Below the pieces are notes generated by a model. It had not been told where the DNA came from and did no database searches. It saw nothing but the letters and a program-made list of their open reading frames with translations. Below are positions 51,348-59,171 of a stretch of 64,000 nucleotides of DNA, one piece after another. A program made the translations under genes and the position numbers. This DNA comes from Treponema sp. (GTDB lineage Bacteria; Spirochaetota; Spirochaetia; Treponematales; Treponemataceae). The stretch lies in the NCBI GenBank assembly GCA_024695475.1, contig JAILIC010000026.1, positions 1 to 64,000 of the forward strand, written 5' to 3'. Numbering within the stretch: the stretch's first letter is position 1; each line of letters starts with the position of its first letter.

Positions 51348-52049
51348 ATGGCATACAAAATTCTCATAGCTGATGATGAAAACGAAGTTATTGAACTGTT
51401 AAAGCTGTATCTTGAAAAAGATGGCCATATTGTGTATGGCGCAAATGATGGTATGACAGCGTTAGGAATTGTTTCTACTGAACAGTTGGATTGTGCTCTT
51501 TTGGACGTTATGATGCCGGAACTTAATGGATTTCAGCTACTAAAGAAAATACGTGAAAAAAGTGCCATTCCTGTGCTCATGCTTACTGCCCGTGTAGCTT
51601 CCTCTGATAAAGTTTTAGGACTTGAATTGGGCGCAGATGATTATGTTACTAAACCTTTTGATCCTCTTGAAGTGGTCGCCCGCATAAAAGCACATGTACG
51701 TAGATACATAGGTTCATATGATAGTGTATCCAGTACCGAGTCAAAGCAAAAACAGACTATAGTATATGGGAACTTTACCCTTGATACTGACAGTTGTTCA
51801 TTACAAAAGAATGGAACAGCAATCGAAGTTACTTCGACAGAATTTAAATTACTAAAACTGTTTTTTTCGTCGCCTGGTAGAGTATTTACTAAGGAACAAC
51901 TTACGGCTGCTGGCTGGGAACAGAATTCCTATGTTGAAGATAATAGTTTGATGGTTGCTTTGAGTAAGCTTCGCAGTAAGATGGGAGAAGAAATCTGTAT
52001 AAAGAATATCAGAGGTTTGGGCTATCGGCTGGAGAAAAAGAATGAGTAA
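51348..52049 (+). CDS. OmpR/PhoB-family response regulator
   Basis: 233 residues. Receiver domain with acidic DDEN (9-12), Asp53 in LLDVMMP, and YVTKPFDP. The C-terminal winged helix has EVTSTEFKLLKLF, PGRVFTKEQLT, and NIRGLGYRLEK. It is followed by its kinase with an 8-base overlap and then an RND efflux operon it presumably controls through the repeats at 53149. Confidence 0.95.
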   Translation: MAYKILIADDENEVIELLKLYLEKDGHIVYGANDGMTALGIVSTEQLDCALLDVMMPELNGFQLLKKIREKSAIPVLMLTARVASSDKVLGLELGADDYVTKPFDPLEVVARIKAHVRRYIGSYDSVSSTESKQKQTIVYGNFTLDTDSCSLQKNGTAIEVTSTEFKLLKLFFSSPGRVFTKEQLTAAGWEQNSYVEDNSLMVALSKLRSKMGEEICIKNIRGLGYRLEKKNE

Positions 52050-53118
52050 GCTTAAACATATCGTAGCATGGCAAACATTAAAATATCAGTTTGGTTTTTA
52101 TTGTGCAGTCTTTACGCTTATATGGTTTGTTGTCAGTTCTTTTTGCTGGTTGCTCATAGATATTATTATAAAAGGTACGACTCTTGAGGAGTCTAACGAA
52201 TTATTACCGTTATATATTGTGGGGTCGTTGATTATCTTGGTGTTATGTATACTGCCGTTTATGTATGTCATTAATCGGACAATCAGCAAACCCATGAAAA
52301 AGATTGTACAGGCAATAAATGAGCTGGGACCAGACAATTATCATATACATATTGATGTTCCGACACCTCATGAGTTTGCCGAGATTGCACAGGCATTAAA
52401 CTATATGTCCGCTAAATGGGAAGAAGCCGAACAAATCAAGGAAAGCACTGCAAAAGAGCGCACGCTCCTTTTTGCAAACATGGCACATGACCTTAAGACT
52501 CCTATTACCAGCATTATCGGGTATTCGAAAGCGCTCAAAGATGGCATGGTCACTGATCCGGTAAAACAGAGTGAGTATCTTGATACGATTAACAAAAAGG
52601 CTGTCCGTATGAACGAACTTATTGATAGACTTTTTGAGTATGTCAAATTGGAAAGCCCTGAAAATATACTCCACAAAACTAATACAGATATTGCTGAACT
52701 TTTACGCACTTCTGTTGCAGATATATACACTGATTTTGAAAGGAATGGTATTACACTTGATATCGATATTCCTGAAACTCCTGTCATTAAATGCGTTGAT
52801 TCCCTTGAAATAGAAAGGGTATTTATAAATATTATGAACAATGCCATTAAACATAATCCGAGAGGAATTACTGTACGGGTGTCTATGGATCATAATGGCA
52901 AAGTTGTGATTGCTGATACAGGTACTCCTGTGGAGGATGACCTGCAAAAACAATTGTTTAAGCCCTTTGTTTCGGGAGATGCTTCTCGGATGTCTAAGAA
53001 TGGCAGTGGGTTGGGACTTGCCTTGTCCTATAAGATAATGAAAAAACACAACGGCGATCTTGTTTTTGAGTCTCCCTATAATGAATATACAAAAGCATTT
53101 ATTATTTGTTTTGCATAA
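52042..53118 (+). CDS. Sensor histidine kinase, two membrane segments
   Basis: 358 residues. Membrane segments at about 13-40 (FYCAVFTLIWFVVSSFCWLLIDIII) and 54-72 (YIVGSLIILVLCILPFMYVI), with almost no extracytoplasmic loop between them. Then HAMP (NRTISKPMKKIVQAI), HisKA (FANMAHDLKTPITSI) and HATPase_c (FINIMNNAIKHN, ADTGTP, GSGLGLALSY). A loop this short is typical of kinases that sense within the membrane, as for envelope-active peptides. Confidence 0.94.
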   Translation: MSKLKHIVAWQTLKYQFGFYCAVFTLIWFVVSSFCWLLIDIIIKGTTLEESNELLPLYIVGSLIILVLCILPFMYVINRTISKPMKKIVQAINELGPDNYHIHIDVPTPHEFAEIAQALNYMSAKWEEAEQIKESTAKERTLLFANMAHDLKTPITSIIGYSKALKDGMVTDPVKQSEYLDTINKKAVRMNELIDRLFEYVKLESPENILHKTNTDIAELLRTSVADIYTDFERNGITLDIDIPETPVIKCVDSLEIERVFINIMNNAIKHNPRGITVRVSMDHNGKVVIADTGTPVEDDLQKQLFKPFVSGDASRMSKNGSGLGLALSYKIMKKHNGDLVFESPYNEYTKAFIICFA

Positions 53119-53148
53119 GGGTGCGCTTGGTAACTGTTAAGTGGGTAT

Positions 53149-53183
53149 AAAGGTTAATTAAGGTTTCGAAAAGGTTTATTAAA
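53149..53183 (+). promoter_or_regulatory. Three direct repeats upstream of the efflux operon
   Basis: AGGTTAATTA, AGGTTTCGAA and AGGTTTATTA are spaced 10 and 11 bases apart (53151, 53161, 53172). Direct repeats on one face of the helix are the usual binding pattern of OmpR/PhoB regulators. The first unit is part of the 14 bases repeated before the regulator gene itself. Confidence 0.6.
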
Positions 53184-53231
53184 ATATAAGAAAGACTGAT
53201 CCTGTATTGTTTTAGTGTCAACTGACATATG

Positions 53232-53282
53232 AGCCTATACAGGCTGGTAAAAACCTCCTGTATGACAACAGGAGGTTTTTTT
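53232..53282 (+). promoter_or_regulatory. Terminator/antiterminator that also hides the ribosome site of the efflux operon
   Basis: AAAAACCTCCTGT (53249-53261) pairs perfectly with ACAGGAGGTTTTT (53268-53280) over a six-base loop and runs into seven T, an intrinsic terminator. The right arm contains the AGGAGG ribosome site for the ATG at 53283. An earlier stretch, ATACAGG (53237-53243), can pair with CCTGTAT (53257-53263) and break the terminator. A small AGCCT/AGGCT hairpin (53232-53245) would hold that stretch back. Confidence 0.75.
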
Positions 53283-54203
53283 ATGATGAAAAAGAATAGT
53301 CATGCTACAAGCATACTTTTTTGTGGGCTGTTGTGCGTACTTATTTTATCGGGGTGTTCTCATAATACCCAATCTCAAGCACCTGTAGATGCTGAGCCTC
53401 AAAAAGTTACCGTTTTGACGGAACAGGTAAAGGCGACAACAATGTATACCTATTTGGATTTAAATGGCGGCATAGAGGCAAAAAATTCTGTAACTGTGTA
53501 TCCTAATATTGCAGGGAAGATAGCTGGCAATGCCGTAGTTTTGGGTTCGTATGTCCGTAAAGGTGATCCTCTCGTATACGTTGATCCCTCATTACCAGGA
53601 AGCAGGTATGAACTAAGCCCTATCACAGCTTCCATAAGCGGCTGTGTTATTTCGATACCACCTAAACCTGGCATGAAGGTAAGTACAGATTCTGCAGTGG
53701 TAACTATCGGAGATCTGTCTCAGCTGGAAATAAAAACCTATGTTCCCGAAAAGTATTTTTCTCAGTTACAGGAAGGTTTGCAGGCGCACATAAAAGTTGA
53801 GTCATATCCTGACACGTATTTTGAAGGAAGGGTAAAAAGTGTCTCTCCAGTTGTTGATGAAAGCAGTAGAACGGTAGAAGTTGTTATTGTTCTCAAAGAA
53901 AAAGACAGCCGGATTACTGCTGGTATGTATGCAAAAATAAAACTGTATCTCAAGGAATATAAAGCAGCAATTTCTGTTCCAGAAAAGGCTGTTGTACACA
54001 GAAATGGTACAAATATGATTTTTACGGTTACCGATGGCAAAGCTGTTGCAAAACCAGTAGAGCTTGGTGTGCTCATTGACGCTCGTTATCAGATACTGTC
54101 TGGATTAAGCGAGGGAGAAACACTCATTATCGATGGTCTTACCGCCATACAAGACGGAAGCGAAGTGCAAGTGGTAACAAGCAACAGCGAGGATAACGAA
54201 TGA
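53283..54203 (+). CDS. RND efflux periplasmic adaptor lipoprotein
   Basis: 306 residues from the ATG at 53283, where the AGGAGG site lies. Lipobox LILSGC. Barrel-sandwich hybrid (YVRKGDPLVYVDPS; SISGCVISIPPKPGMKVS), beta-barrel domain and PDESSRTVEV-like VVDESSRTVEVVIVLKEKD, MP-domain GLSEGETLIIDGL. The central helical hairpin is almost absent, since the two lipoyl half-motifs lie only about 40 residues apart. It links the inner-membrane pump to an outer-membrane channel encoded elsewhere. Confidence 0.93.
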   Translation: MMKKNSHATSILFCGLLCVLILSGCSHNTQSQAPVDAEPQKVTVLTEQVKATTMYTYLDLNGGIEAKNSVTVYPNIAGKIAGNAVVLGSYVRKGDPLVYVDPSLPGSRYELSPITASISGCVISIPPKPGMKVSTDSAVVTIGDLSQLEIKTYVPEKYFSQLQEGLQAHIKVESYPDTYFEGRVKSVSPVVDESSRTVEVVIVLKEKDSRITAGMYAKIKLYLKEYKAAISVPEKAVVHRNGTNMIFTVTDGKAVAKPVELGVLIDARYQILSGLSEGETLIIDGLTAIQDGSEVQVVTSNSEDNE

Positions 54204-57200
54204 ACATTTCAAAGAAAACCCTTTCAAATCCCGTCCTCATGATTGTTATTTTTAGCCTCATAGCAATCATGGGGGTGTTTACAGTAAATAAGGTCGAAAT
54301 TAATCTGTGGCCAGAAATGAATGATCCAAGCCTTATGGTGTATGCAACATATGAGAATGCTGGACCTCAATCTGTAGAAACTTCTGTGACAAAGATTATT
54401 GAAGATGGTCTTGTCAGCGTCAGTAATTTAAAAAAAATGACCTCAATTTCTGCAGAAGGCAGCTCCATGATAACAATGCAGTTTACCTATGGAACAAATC
54501 TTGACGTTGCCACTAACGAGGTTCGTGATGCAATTGACTCAATAAAAGACTCACTGCCAAAGGTTGTAAAGACTCCGAGCATTATGAAGTTTACTTCTAG
54601 CTCCATGCCTATTATGACTATTGCAGTCCGAGGCAATCGTACTGCAGAAGAATTGCGATATATCGCTGATAACGAAGTAAAGAATGTACTGAAACAGGCT
54701 GGTGGTGTAGGTCAGGCTTCTGTCAGTGGTGGTAGAACTCAGATTGTAAGAGTTGAGCTTTCTCAAAATCGCCTTGTTGCCTTTGGACTGACTGTTGCTG
54801 ATATTTCTGCAAAGCTTGCTCTCGAAAACCTTGATTTAGGCGGTGGCAAGATTAAAGAAAATGCCAGCAATTTTACCATTAGAACAAATGGCGAATACAA
54901 AAGTCTTAAAGAGATAAATGATACAGTCCTTAAAACAGTGAATGGCTACAATGTCAAGCTCAGTGATGTTGGTAAGGCGTTTATGGGCTATAAAGACAAG
55001 AGCGAGAGTGTCTTTATCAACGGAACTGCCGGTGTATACATTTCTGTTACCAAGCAGTCACGTACTAACTCGGTAAAAGTTGCAGATGCCTTGTATGAAA
55101 AACTTGCAGAACTAAAACAATCGCTCCCTGATGACATCAAGCTGGAAATTATTTCTGACGACTCCATTACCATCAGAGAAACGCTTCATACTTTGTACGA
55201 AACTGCAATACAGGGCATATTGCTCGCCGTCATTGTCTTGTTCATTTTTCTTAAGAGCTTTAAGAGCACGTTTATTATTTCAATCTCAATACCGCTTTCA
55301 ATTGTGATGACGCTGCTGTTGATGTATGTGTCTGGTATTACGTTAAATATCATGACGCTTACAGGATTGATTTTGGGTGTCGGTATGGTAGTAGATGCCT
55401 CTATTGTTATGATCGACAACATCTATGCATATCGGGTGCGGGGTACACGAGCCAAAACTGCAGCTATTTTGGGCAGTCAGGAAATGATTAGTTCCGTATT
55501 GTCTGGCAACTTGACGACGATCGTTGTCTTTATACCGTTCCTGTTTTATATGAAGGAACTTGACTGGATAGGCCAGATTGCAAAAGACATGATATTTACG
55601 ATCGTCATGGCAATTGTCTCCAGTTTGTTTGTGGCAATCTTTCTTGTACCGGTTCTTGCGGGGCAGTATATGCCGTTGAGTAACCGAACAGAAACTCCTG
55701 TTCGTAATCCTGTTCTTAAAATACTCTACGCTTTTTTTGACAGTATGTTAACAACTTGTACAGCCGTGTACAAGAAACTGCTCTCAGCAGCGCTTATGTA
55801 TCGCAAAACCACCGTTATTACAAGTGTAGGCGCATTGTTGCTCTCGTTTGCACTGGTACCGTTTTTGCACTTTGAACTTATGGAAGAAGATAATACAGGA
55901 GCAGTCGTGCTCAATATCGTAGAACCAGTCGGTACCTCTCTTAACGTAACAGAGTCTGTCGTACAGTATTTTGCCACTGTGGTAGAAAAAGAAGTGTCAC
56001 ACTATAAAAATGTGGTGGCTTCTACTGGTACAAGCCTTATGGAAGGTTCTGCAACCGAAAATAAAGGTAGCGTAACAGTGTATGTGCCTTTAACTGATAC
56101 ACAGGCGGATAGCATTGCTGACGTTAAGAAAAAACTGTCAGCACATTTTTCACACTTTCCGAGTGTACAGTTTACGTTTAGTCAGGGCGATATGGAAAGC
56201 ATTGCTGGATATGACATCGATATTCTTGTGCGCAGTAGTGACTTAGAGGCAGCTTCTAAAGTATCCAAACAGCTGATGGCAGTAATGAAGAACATGGGCA
56301 ACCTTGGTAATATTCATCGCGATTTGGATGAAGGACTGCCACAGGTTGAGATTGAAATTGACAGACAACGTGCGGCTCTTTTTGGTATTAACGTTAATAC
56401 TGCTGCTACAGAAATTAACAACAGTATTGCAGGTGTTACTTCTACAAAGTTTCGCAGTAATGGCAATGAGTATGATGTTATCCTCATGTACCAGGGGGAT
56501 GATAAACAGAACGTAATTGATTTGGATAGTATTACTGTAGAAGGAACAAACGGATTGGTAAGCCTGTCAAACTTTGCCAGTGTCAAAAAATCTCTGGGAC
56601 CAGTAGAAGTAAAACGCCAAAATCGTGTACGTGCTATCCATGTGCAGGCTCAGATTACCGATGGCGAAAATGCAGCAGTCGTAGAAAACCAGATAAAGGC
56701 ACTAGTAAAAGAAAACTGCATCATTCCTTCGAGTGTATCTGTTACCTATGAAGGCTCATGGCAAACCATGCAAAAACAGGGATCGGTATTTGGCCAGATT
56801 ATAGCACTTGCCGTTATCTTGGTATTTGGTGTTATGGCTGGTACGTATGGTAGCTTTAAGGCACCGTTGATCAATATGATGACCATTCCCTTTATGTTTA
56901 TCGGAGTAATCGTAGCATACCTGTTAAAAGGTCAGGCAATATCACTTATGACTATGCTTGGCTTGGTTATGCTCGTCGGTATTGTTGTCAATAATGGTAT
57001 TATCCTTGTTGATTACACCAATTTGCTTATGGCACGAGGTAAAAAGCTTAAGGAAGCATGTCTTGAAGCTGGAACCAGCCGTTTTAGACCGGTACTTATG
57101 ACAACACTGACTACTGTATTAGGTATGTTGCCGATGAGTTTTAATACACAGGGTAGTGCAGCTATGATACAGCCCATAGGCTTGAGCGTACTTGGCGGTC

Positions 57201-57628
57201 TTATTTCAAGTACCTTTGTAACTCTCTTGCTTATACCAGTCTTGTATTCATTGGTTATGAGCGAAAAAACAGCAGCAAAGAATACGTATGTACTTACCAC
57301 GGGTAAAAAAGATGTGGCTGAGTGCAACGAGTATAATGGCAAAACTGCTGCCTACCGTTGCGAGATAGTAGCAAACCAGTCAGTCGAGGATGATATTATC
57401 GATGCACTTGAGCAGGAATTGAGTGACTTTCAGTATACGCTTGCGGAGCAAGTCTATGGTAAGGGCTTGCGTGCTCGAAAATTGGGAAATGCGACATGGC
57501 CACAAATGAATTTTGTTTTGATGGCCTATATTACAGAGGAACAGCTTGAGACTGTTACTGCAATTGTCGAGCTGACACGACAAAAGTTTGCTGGCGAAGG
57601 TATACAATTGTTTGTGATGAAAATATAG
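54200..57628 (+). CDS. RND efflux permease with C-terminal PII-like domain
   Basis: 1142 residues, overlapping the adaptor gene by four bases (ATGA). Residues 1-1020 are a typical twelve-helix RND pump with two large periplasmic loops. The TM4 motif is GMVVDASIVMIDN, with one conserved Asp kept and the second replaced by Ala. After the last helix, about 100 residues (1040-1142; ANQSVEDDIIDALEQEL, YTLAEQVYGKGLRARKLGNATWPQMNFVLMAYI, EGIQLFVMKI) resemble PII-like ferredoxin-fold domains. This cytoplasmic tail might bind a small ligand and gate transport. Substrate unknown. Confidence 0.9.
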   Translation: MNISKKTLSNPVLMIVIFSLIAIMGVFTVNKVEINLWPEMNDPSLMVYATYENAGPQSVETSVTKIIEDGLVSVSNLKKMTSISAEGSSMITMQFTYGTNLDVATNEVRDAIDSIKDSLPKVVKTPSIMKFTSSSMPIMTIAVRGNRTAEELRYIADNEVKNVLKQAGGVGQASVSGGRTQIVRVELSQNRLVAFGLTVADISAKLALENLDLGGGKIKENASNFTIRTNGEYKSLKEINDTVLKTVNGYNVKLSDVGKAFMGYKDKSESVFINGTAGVYISVTKQSRTNSVKVADALYEKLAELKQSLPDDIKLEIISDDSITIRETLHTLYETAIQGILLAVIVLFIFLKSFKSTFIISISIPLSIVMTLLLMYVSGITLNIMTLTGLILGVGMVVDASIVMIDNIYAYRVRGTRAKTAAILGSQEMISSVLSGNLTTIVVFIPFLFYMKELDWIGQIAKDMIFTIVMAIVSSLFVAIFLVPVLAGQYMPLSNRTETPVRNPVLKILYAFFDSMLTTCTAVYKKLLSAALMYRKTTVITSVGALLLSFALVPFLHFELMEEDNTGAVVLNIVEPVGTSLNVTESVVQYFATVVEKEVSHYKNVVASTGTSLMEGSATENKGSVTVYVPLTDTQADSIADVKKKLSAHFSHFPSVQFTFSQGDMESIAGYDIDILVRSSDLEAASKVSKQLMAVMKNMGNLGNIHRDLDEGLPQVEIEIDRQRAALFGINVNTAATEINNSIAGVTSTKFRSNGNEYDVILMYQGDDKQNVIDLDSITVEGTNGLVSLSNFASVKKSLGPVEVKRQNRVRAIHVQAQITDGENAAVVENQIKALVKENCIIPSSVSVTYEGSWQTMQKQGSVFGQIIALAVILVFGVMAGTYGSFKAPLINMMTIPFMFIGVIVAYLLKGQAISLMTMLGLVMLVGIVVNNGIILVDYTNLLMARGKKLKEACLEAGTSRFRPVLMTTLTTVLGMLPMSFNTQGSAAMIQPIGLSVLGGLISSTFVTLLLIPVLYSLVMSEKTAAKNTYVLTTGKKDVAECNEYNGKTAAYRCEIVANQSVEDDIIDALEQELSDFQYTLAEQVYGKGLRARKLGNATWPQMNFVLMAYITEEQLETVTAIVELTRQKFAGEGIQLFVMKI

Positions 57629-57694
57629 AAGATAAAATCAACTAGAAAAAAAGGCTGCCCTTGTTCCTCCTGCATCGTCTGCAATCATCAATTA

Positions 57695-57756
57695 TTATTG
57701 ACATAAGTCAAAAACATATGTATCTTATTAGTATAGTTATTGACATAAGTCAATAA
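57695..57756. promoter_or_regulatory. Two dyad operators before the DUF134 gene
   Basis: TTATTGAC-ATAA-GTCAATAA is perfect at 57737-57756 and repeated with one arm changed at 57695-57714. Their centres are 42 bases apart, four helical turns. The first copy also supplies a TTGACA -35 with TATCTT 17 bases on. A regulator bound to both would enclose the promoter; the adjacent DUF134 protein is the natural candidate. Confidence 0.7.
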
Positions 57757-57800
57757 TGTTGCTTTTGCAAACCCAATGCGGATATTAGTAAGGAGTTTTC

Positions 57801-58532
57801 ATGCCAAGACCAATACGCTGTCGTGAAATTTGCTCACTTCCTGAGTTTTACAGTTTTATTCCTGAAGAAGGATGGAACGGTGAAACAGTCACTATGACCA
57901 TTGATGAGTTTGAAACAATCAGACTTATGGATTGTGCAGGACTCACCCAGGAAGAAGCCAGTACACAAATGAATGTAGCTCGAACAACAGTGACATCTGT
58001 ATACGAGTCTGCCCGCAGAAAAATTGCCGATTGTCTTTTAAACGGCAAGCGTCTGGCAATTTCTGGAGGAGCATGGCATATCCGCGATGGACAGGAAAAC
58101 CCTTTAAAACTCAGTCAGAAAGGAGAAAAAACGATGAGAGTAGCAGTTACACATGAAAATGGTCAGGTATTTCAGCACTTTGGCCACACCGAAGAATTTA
58201 AAGTGTATGATATTGAAGACGGTAAAGTTATCAAGTCAGAAGTAGTTAACACAAACGGTCAGGGACACGGAGCCCTTGCAGGATTTTTGAAAAATGCCGG
58301 TGTTGATACCCTTATTTGTGGTGGTATCGGTGGCGGTGCACAAAATGCATTAAAAGAAGCTGGCATCACTCTCTTTGGTGGTGTTACCGGCAATACCGAT
58401 ATCGTTATCGCCGATTACCTTGCAAACAAACTTGCCTACAATCCTAATGTAAAGTGCGATCATCATGGCGAAGGTCATGACCACGAACATGGCGAAGGAC
58501 ACTCCTGCGGTACCTGCGGAAAGCACGAGTAA
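57801..58532 (+). CDS. DUF134 regulator fused to NifX/NifB-type cofactor-binding domain
   Basis: 243 residues. Residues 1-95 are DUF134/UPF0251 (MPRPIRCREIC, MTIDEFETIRLMDCAGLTQEEASTQMNVARTTVTSVYESARRKIADCL spanning about 32-80) with a sigma-like helix-turn-helix. Residues 112-220 are a dinitrogenase iron-molybdenum cofactor domain (MRVAVTHENGQVFQHFGHTEEF; GGIGGGAQNALKEAGITLFGG). The tail is His/Cys-rich (HHGEGHDHEHGEGHSCGTCGKHE, about 220-243), likely metal-binding. It may sense iron-sulphur or metal status and regulate itself through the upstream dyads. SD AAGGAG. Confidence 0.9.
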   Translation: MPRPIRCREICSLPEFYSFIPEEGWNGETVTMTIDEFETIRLMDCAGLTQEEASTQMNVARTTVTSVYESARRKIADCLLNGKRLAISGGAWHIRDGQENPLKLSQKGEKTMRVAVTHENGQVFQHFGHTEEFKVYDIEDGKVIKSEVVNTNGQGHGALAGFLKNAGVDTLICGGIGGGAQNALKEAGITLFGGVTGNTDIVIADYLANKLAYNPNVKCDHHGEGHDHEHGEGHSCGTCGKHE

Positions 58533-58553
58533 TCATTATACAAAGGATATATC

Positions 58554-58946
58554 ATGACAATTGAAGAACGTGCTGAAACAGCAGCAAACTTAAAAAAGGC
58601 AGGAGCTTGTAATTGTTGTCAGGCAGTTACTAAAGTCTTTGCAGATACTGTACCTATCGACGAAAACATCCTTATGAACCTGTCTTCAGGATTTGGTGTG
58701 GGCATGGGCTGCATGGAAGCAACCTGCGGATCCCTCATTGGAGCCTGTATGATTGCAGGCTTCAAAGTACAGGGAAATGGAACTCCTAAAATTGCACGAG
58801 AGATTCTTACCAAATTCAAGCAAAAAAGTGGTGCTACCATTTGTAAAGAATTAAAAGGCATTGAGACAGGTAAAGTACTGTGCGCCTGTGATGACTGCGT
58901 CAGAAATGCAGTATACTCACTGGCAGAAGTCCTCGGCGAAAAGTAA
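58554..58946 (+). CDS. C_GCAxxG_C_C family redox protein
   Basis: 130 residues. Conserved Cys pattern: CNCCQAV, GCMEATCGSLIGA (the GCAxxG-like core), and late ICKELKG and CACDDCVRNAV. Family proteins are small and thought to be redox or iron-sulphur related. It follows the DUF134 fusion by 21 bases and is probably its target partner. Confidence 0.88.
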   Translation: MTIEERAETAANLKKAGACNCCQAVTKVFADTVPIDENILMNLSSGFGVGMGCMEATCGSLIGACMIAGFKVQGNGTPKIAREILTKFKQKSGATICKELKGIETGKVLCACDDCVRNAVYSLAEVLGEK

Positions 58947-59002
58947 CCGTAAATATCAAGAAGTATCTTTATTTCGTGATGTGTATATACACACAAGAAT
59001 CA

Positions 59003-59134
59003 ATATGTACGCAATTGAAAACTAATATGTAAACAATTGATACTCGATATGTACGCAATTGAGAACCAATATATAAACGATTCAAGCTCAAAATGTACGC
59101 AAATGATTTTCAATATGTAAACGATTGATACAAA
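59003..59134. repeat. Six tandem 22-bp repeats in an alternating A-B pattern
   Basis: Units start at 59003, 59025, 59047, 59069, 59091 and 59113, exactly 22 bases apart. Odd units read close to ATATGTACGCAATTGA and even units close to ATATGTAAACAATTGA, each followed by a variable six-base linker. The array is therefore three 44-bp doublets. It lies between the C_GCAxxG_C_C gene and a convergent macrodomain gene, and contains no ORF. Confidence 0.85.
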
Positions 59135-59137
59135 ATT

Positions 59138-59164
59138 ACAATTGTTTGTGATGCAAATCTAGAA
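59138..59164 (+). pseudogene. Decayed copy of the 3' end of the RND permease gene
   Basis: ACAATTGTTTGTGATG plus AAAT and TAGAA with single changes matches 57604-57630 at 25 of 27 bases. In frame it reads QLFVMQI-stop against QLFVMKI-stop in the pump gene. It abuts the 22-bp array. It is a short remnant only. Confidence 0.7.
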
Positions 59165-59171
59165 TATGTCG

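Noticed and set aside
53229..53282. Longer N-terminus of the RND adaptor starting at 53229
   Set aside because: It would be encoded by the attenuator itself; the AGGAGG site and lipoprotein signal fix the start at 53283.
59003..59134. Possible CRISPR array
   Set aside because: The units are 22 bp and directly tandem with only six-base variable linkers; there are no 25-40 base unique spacers and no cas genes in the window.
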